A stretch of 64,000 nucleotides of DNA from the NCBI RefSeq assembly GCF_007741535.1, contig NZ_CP036525.1, positions 6,262,001 to 6,326,000 of the forward strand, read 5' to 3'. Under the pieces are notes generated by a model. It saw only the letters and a program-made list of their open reading frames with translations, was not told the origin of the DNA and did not search any database. Below, one piece after another: positions 63,592-64,000 of this stretch (the first letter of the stretch is position 1; each line of letters starts with the position of its first letter). This DNA comes from Rubripirellula lacrimiformis. Lineage in GTDB: Bacteria; Planctomycetota; Planctomycetia; Pirellulales; Pirellulaceae. A program made the position numbers and the translations under genes.

Positions 63592-64000
63592 CTAAGCGTC
63601 CAATGCCTGTTTCAAATCGCTGATCAGATCTGCGGTATCTTCGATTCCACAGGACAGACGGATCATGTTGTCCGCAATTCCAAAACGCTGGCGTTCTTCG
63701 GGCGTGCAGTTGTAATAGCTCATCACCAGCGGCTGTTCGATCAACGATTCGACGCCACCCAAACTAGGCGCGATTCGAGCGATCTTGGCGGCATCCACCA
63801 CTCGTGAAGTTTCTTTCCAATCTGCACCTTTGACCGTGAACGTGATCAAGCCGCCGAAGCCACGCATTTGGGCTGCGGCAATCGAATGGGACGGATGCGA
63901 TTTCAGTCCCGGGTAATAGACTCGTTCCACCCGATCGTGAGATTCCAGAAACTCTGCGACCGCCATTCCATTCTGGTTGTGCCGCTGCATTCGCAATTCG
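63592..64000 (-). CDS. Cystathionine gamma-synthase/lyase paralogue (C-terminal part; gene runs off the window)
   Basis: The visible ~135 residues are the C-terminal domain of a second Cys/Met PLP enzyme: KFLESHD-like HNQNGMAVAEFLESHDRVER, then YYPGLKSHPSH, SLGGVESLIEQPLVMSYYN and a closing RLSCGIEDTADLISDL. They are clearly related to the complete gene at 62299 but diverged. The catalytic Lys and N-terminal half lie beyond position 64000. Co-localisation suggests that one copy acts as synthase and the other as lyase, a pair that would complete transsulfuration. Confidence 0.9.
   Translation of the reverse strand, partial: ELRMQRHNQNGMAVAEFLESHDRVERVYYPGLKSHPSHSIAAAQMRGFGGLITFTVKGADWKETSRVVDAAKIARIAPSLGGVESLIEQPLVMSYYNCTPEERQRFGIADNMIRLSCGIEDTADLISDLKQALDA

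Overview
The window looks like a chromosomal segment of a planctomycete, most likely a Rhodopirellula-like member of the Pirellulaceae. This is inferred from gene content and style, not from a search. The signs are a secreted formylglycine-type sulfatase, a very short basic protein downstream of topA, large Ser/Thr kinase and ECF sigma/anti-sigma genes, parvulin-like proteins with huge Glu/Ala/Lys-rich inserts, frequent TTG starts, loosely packed genes on both strands, and GC-rich DNA. No rRNA, tRNA, CRISPR array, prophage or transposase was recognised. Both window edges are genic: moaA is complete at the left edge, and a PLP enzyme gene runs off the right edge.

Left part (1-17 kb): moaA; a tetR-hlyD-RND efflux operon with 4-nt overlaps and twin palindromic operators in front of tetR; thrS with a family-atypical insertion; a large membrane-anchored protein with anti-sigma-like N-terminal modules; zwf; a secreted EF-hand/collagen-like protein; and two hypothetical genes.

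Middle (17-44 kb): nnrE, an fmdB-like zinc ribbon, an ECF sigma/anti-sigma pair, an imuA-imuB mutasome pair with in-frame repeat insertions, a LapA-like protein, hflX, an SDR, a quinone oxidoreductase, a sulfatase, rluD with a TPR-like membrane gene, a DUF2237 protein, pcrA-type helicase, a PpiD-like chaperone, topA, and a 59-residue gene just after topA.

Right part (44-64 kb): hypothetical genes, a DUF695-like gene, pyrE, an L,D-transpeptidase with LysM, a feoA-feoB-small Cys-rich membrane protein operon with a convincing promoter and Fur-box candidate, an S41 protease, a SurA-like double-parvulin protein followed by an intrinsic terminator, a class I aminotransferase, a Ser/Thr kinase fused to two PAS domains, an MMPL/RND-type exporter, and two tandem Cys/Met-metabolism PLP genes (the second partial).

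The most unusual layer is the repeat content. There are several 15-bp tandem minisatellites, both inside genes (adding pentapeptides) and between genes. There is a 159-bp in-frame repeat-flanked insertion in imuA, a REP-like inverted pair with the GTAG tetranucleotide, a roughly 40-bp AT-rich inverted repeat behind pcrA, an inverted-repeat-bounded element of about 195 bp behind fmdB, and a dispersed element found near zwf and topA. No clear new defence or biosynthetic system was found; the repeat families are the best candidates for something under-described.
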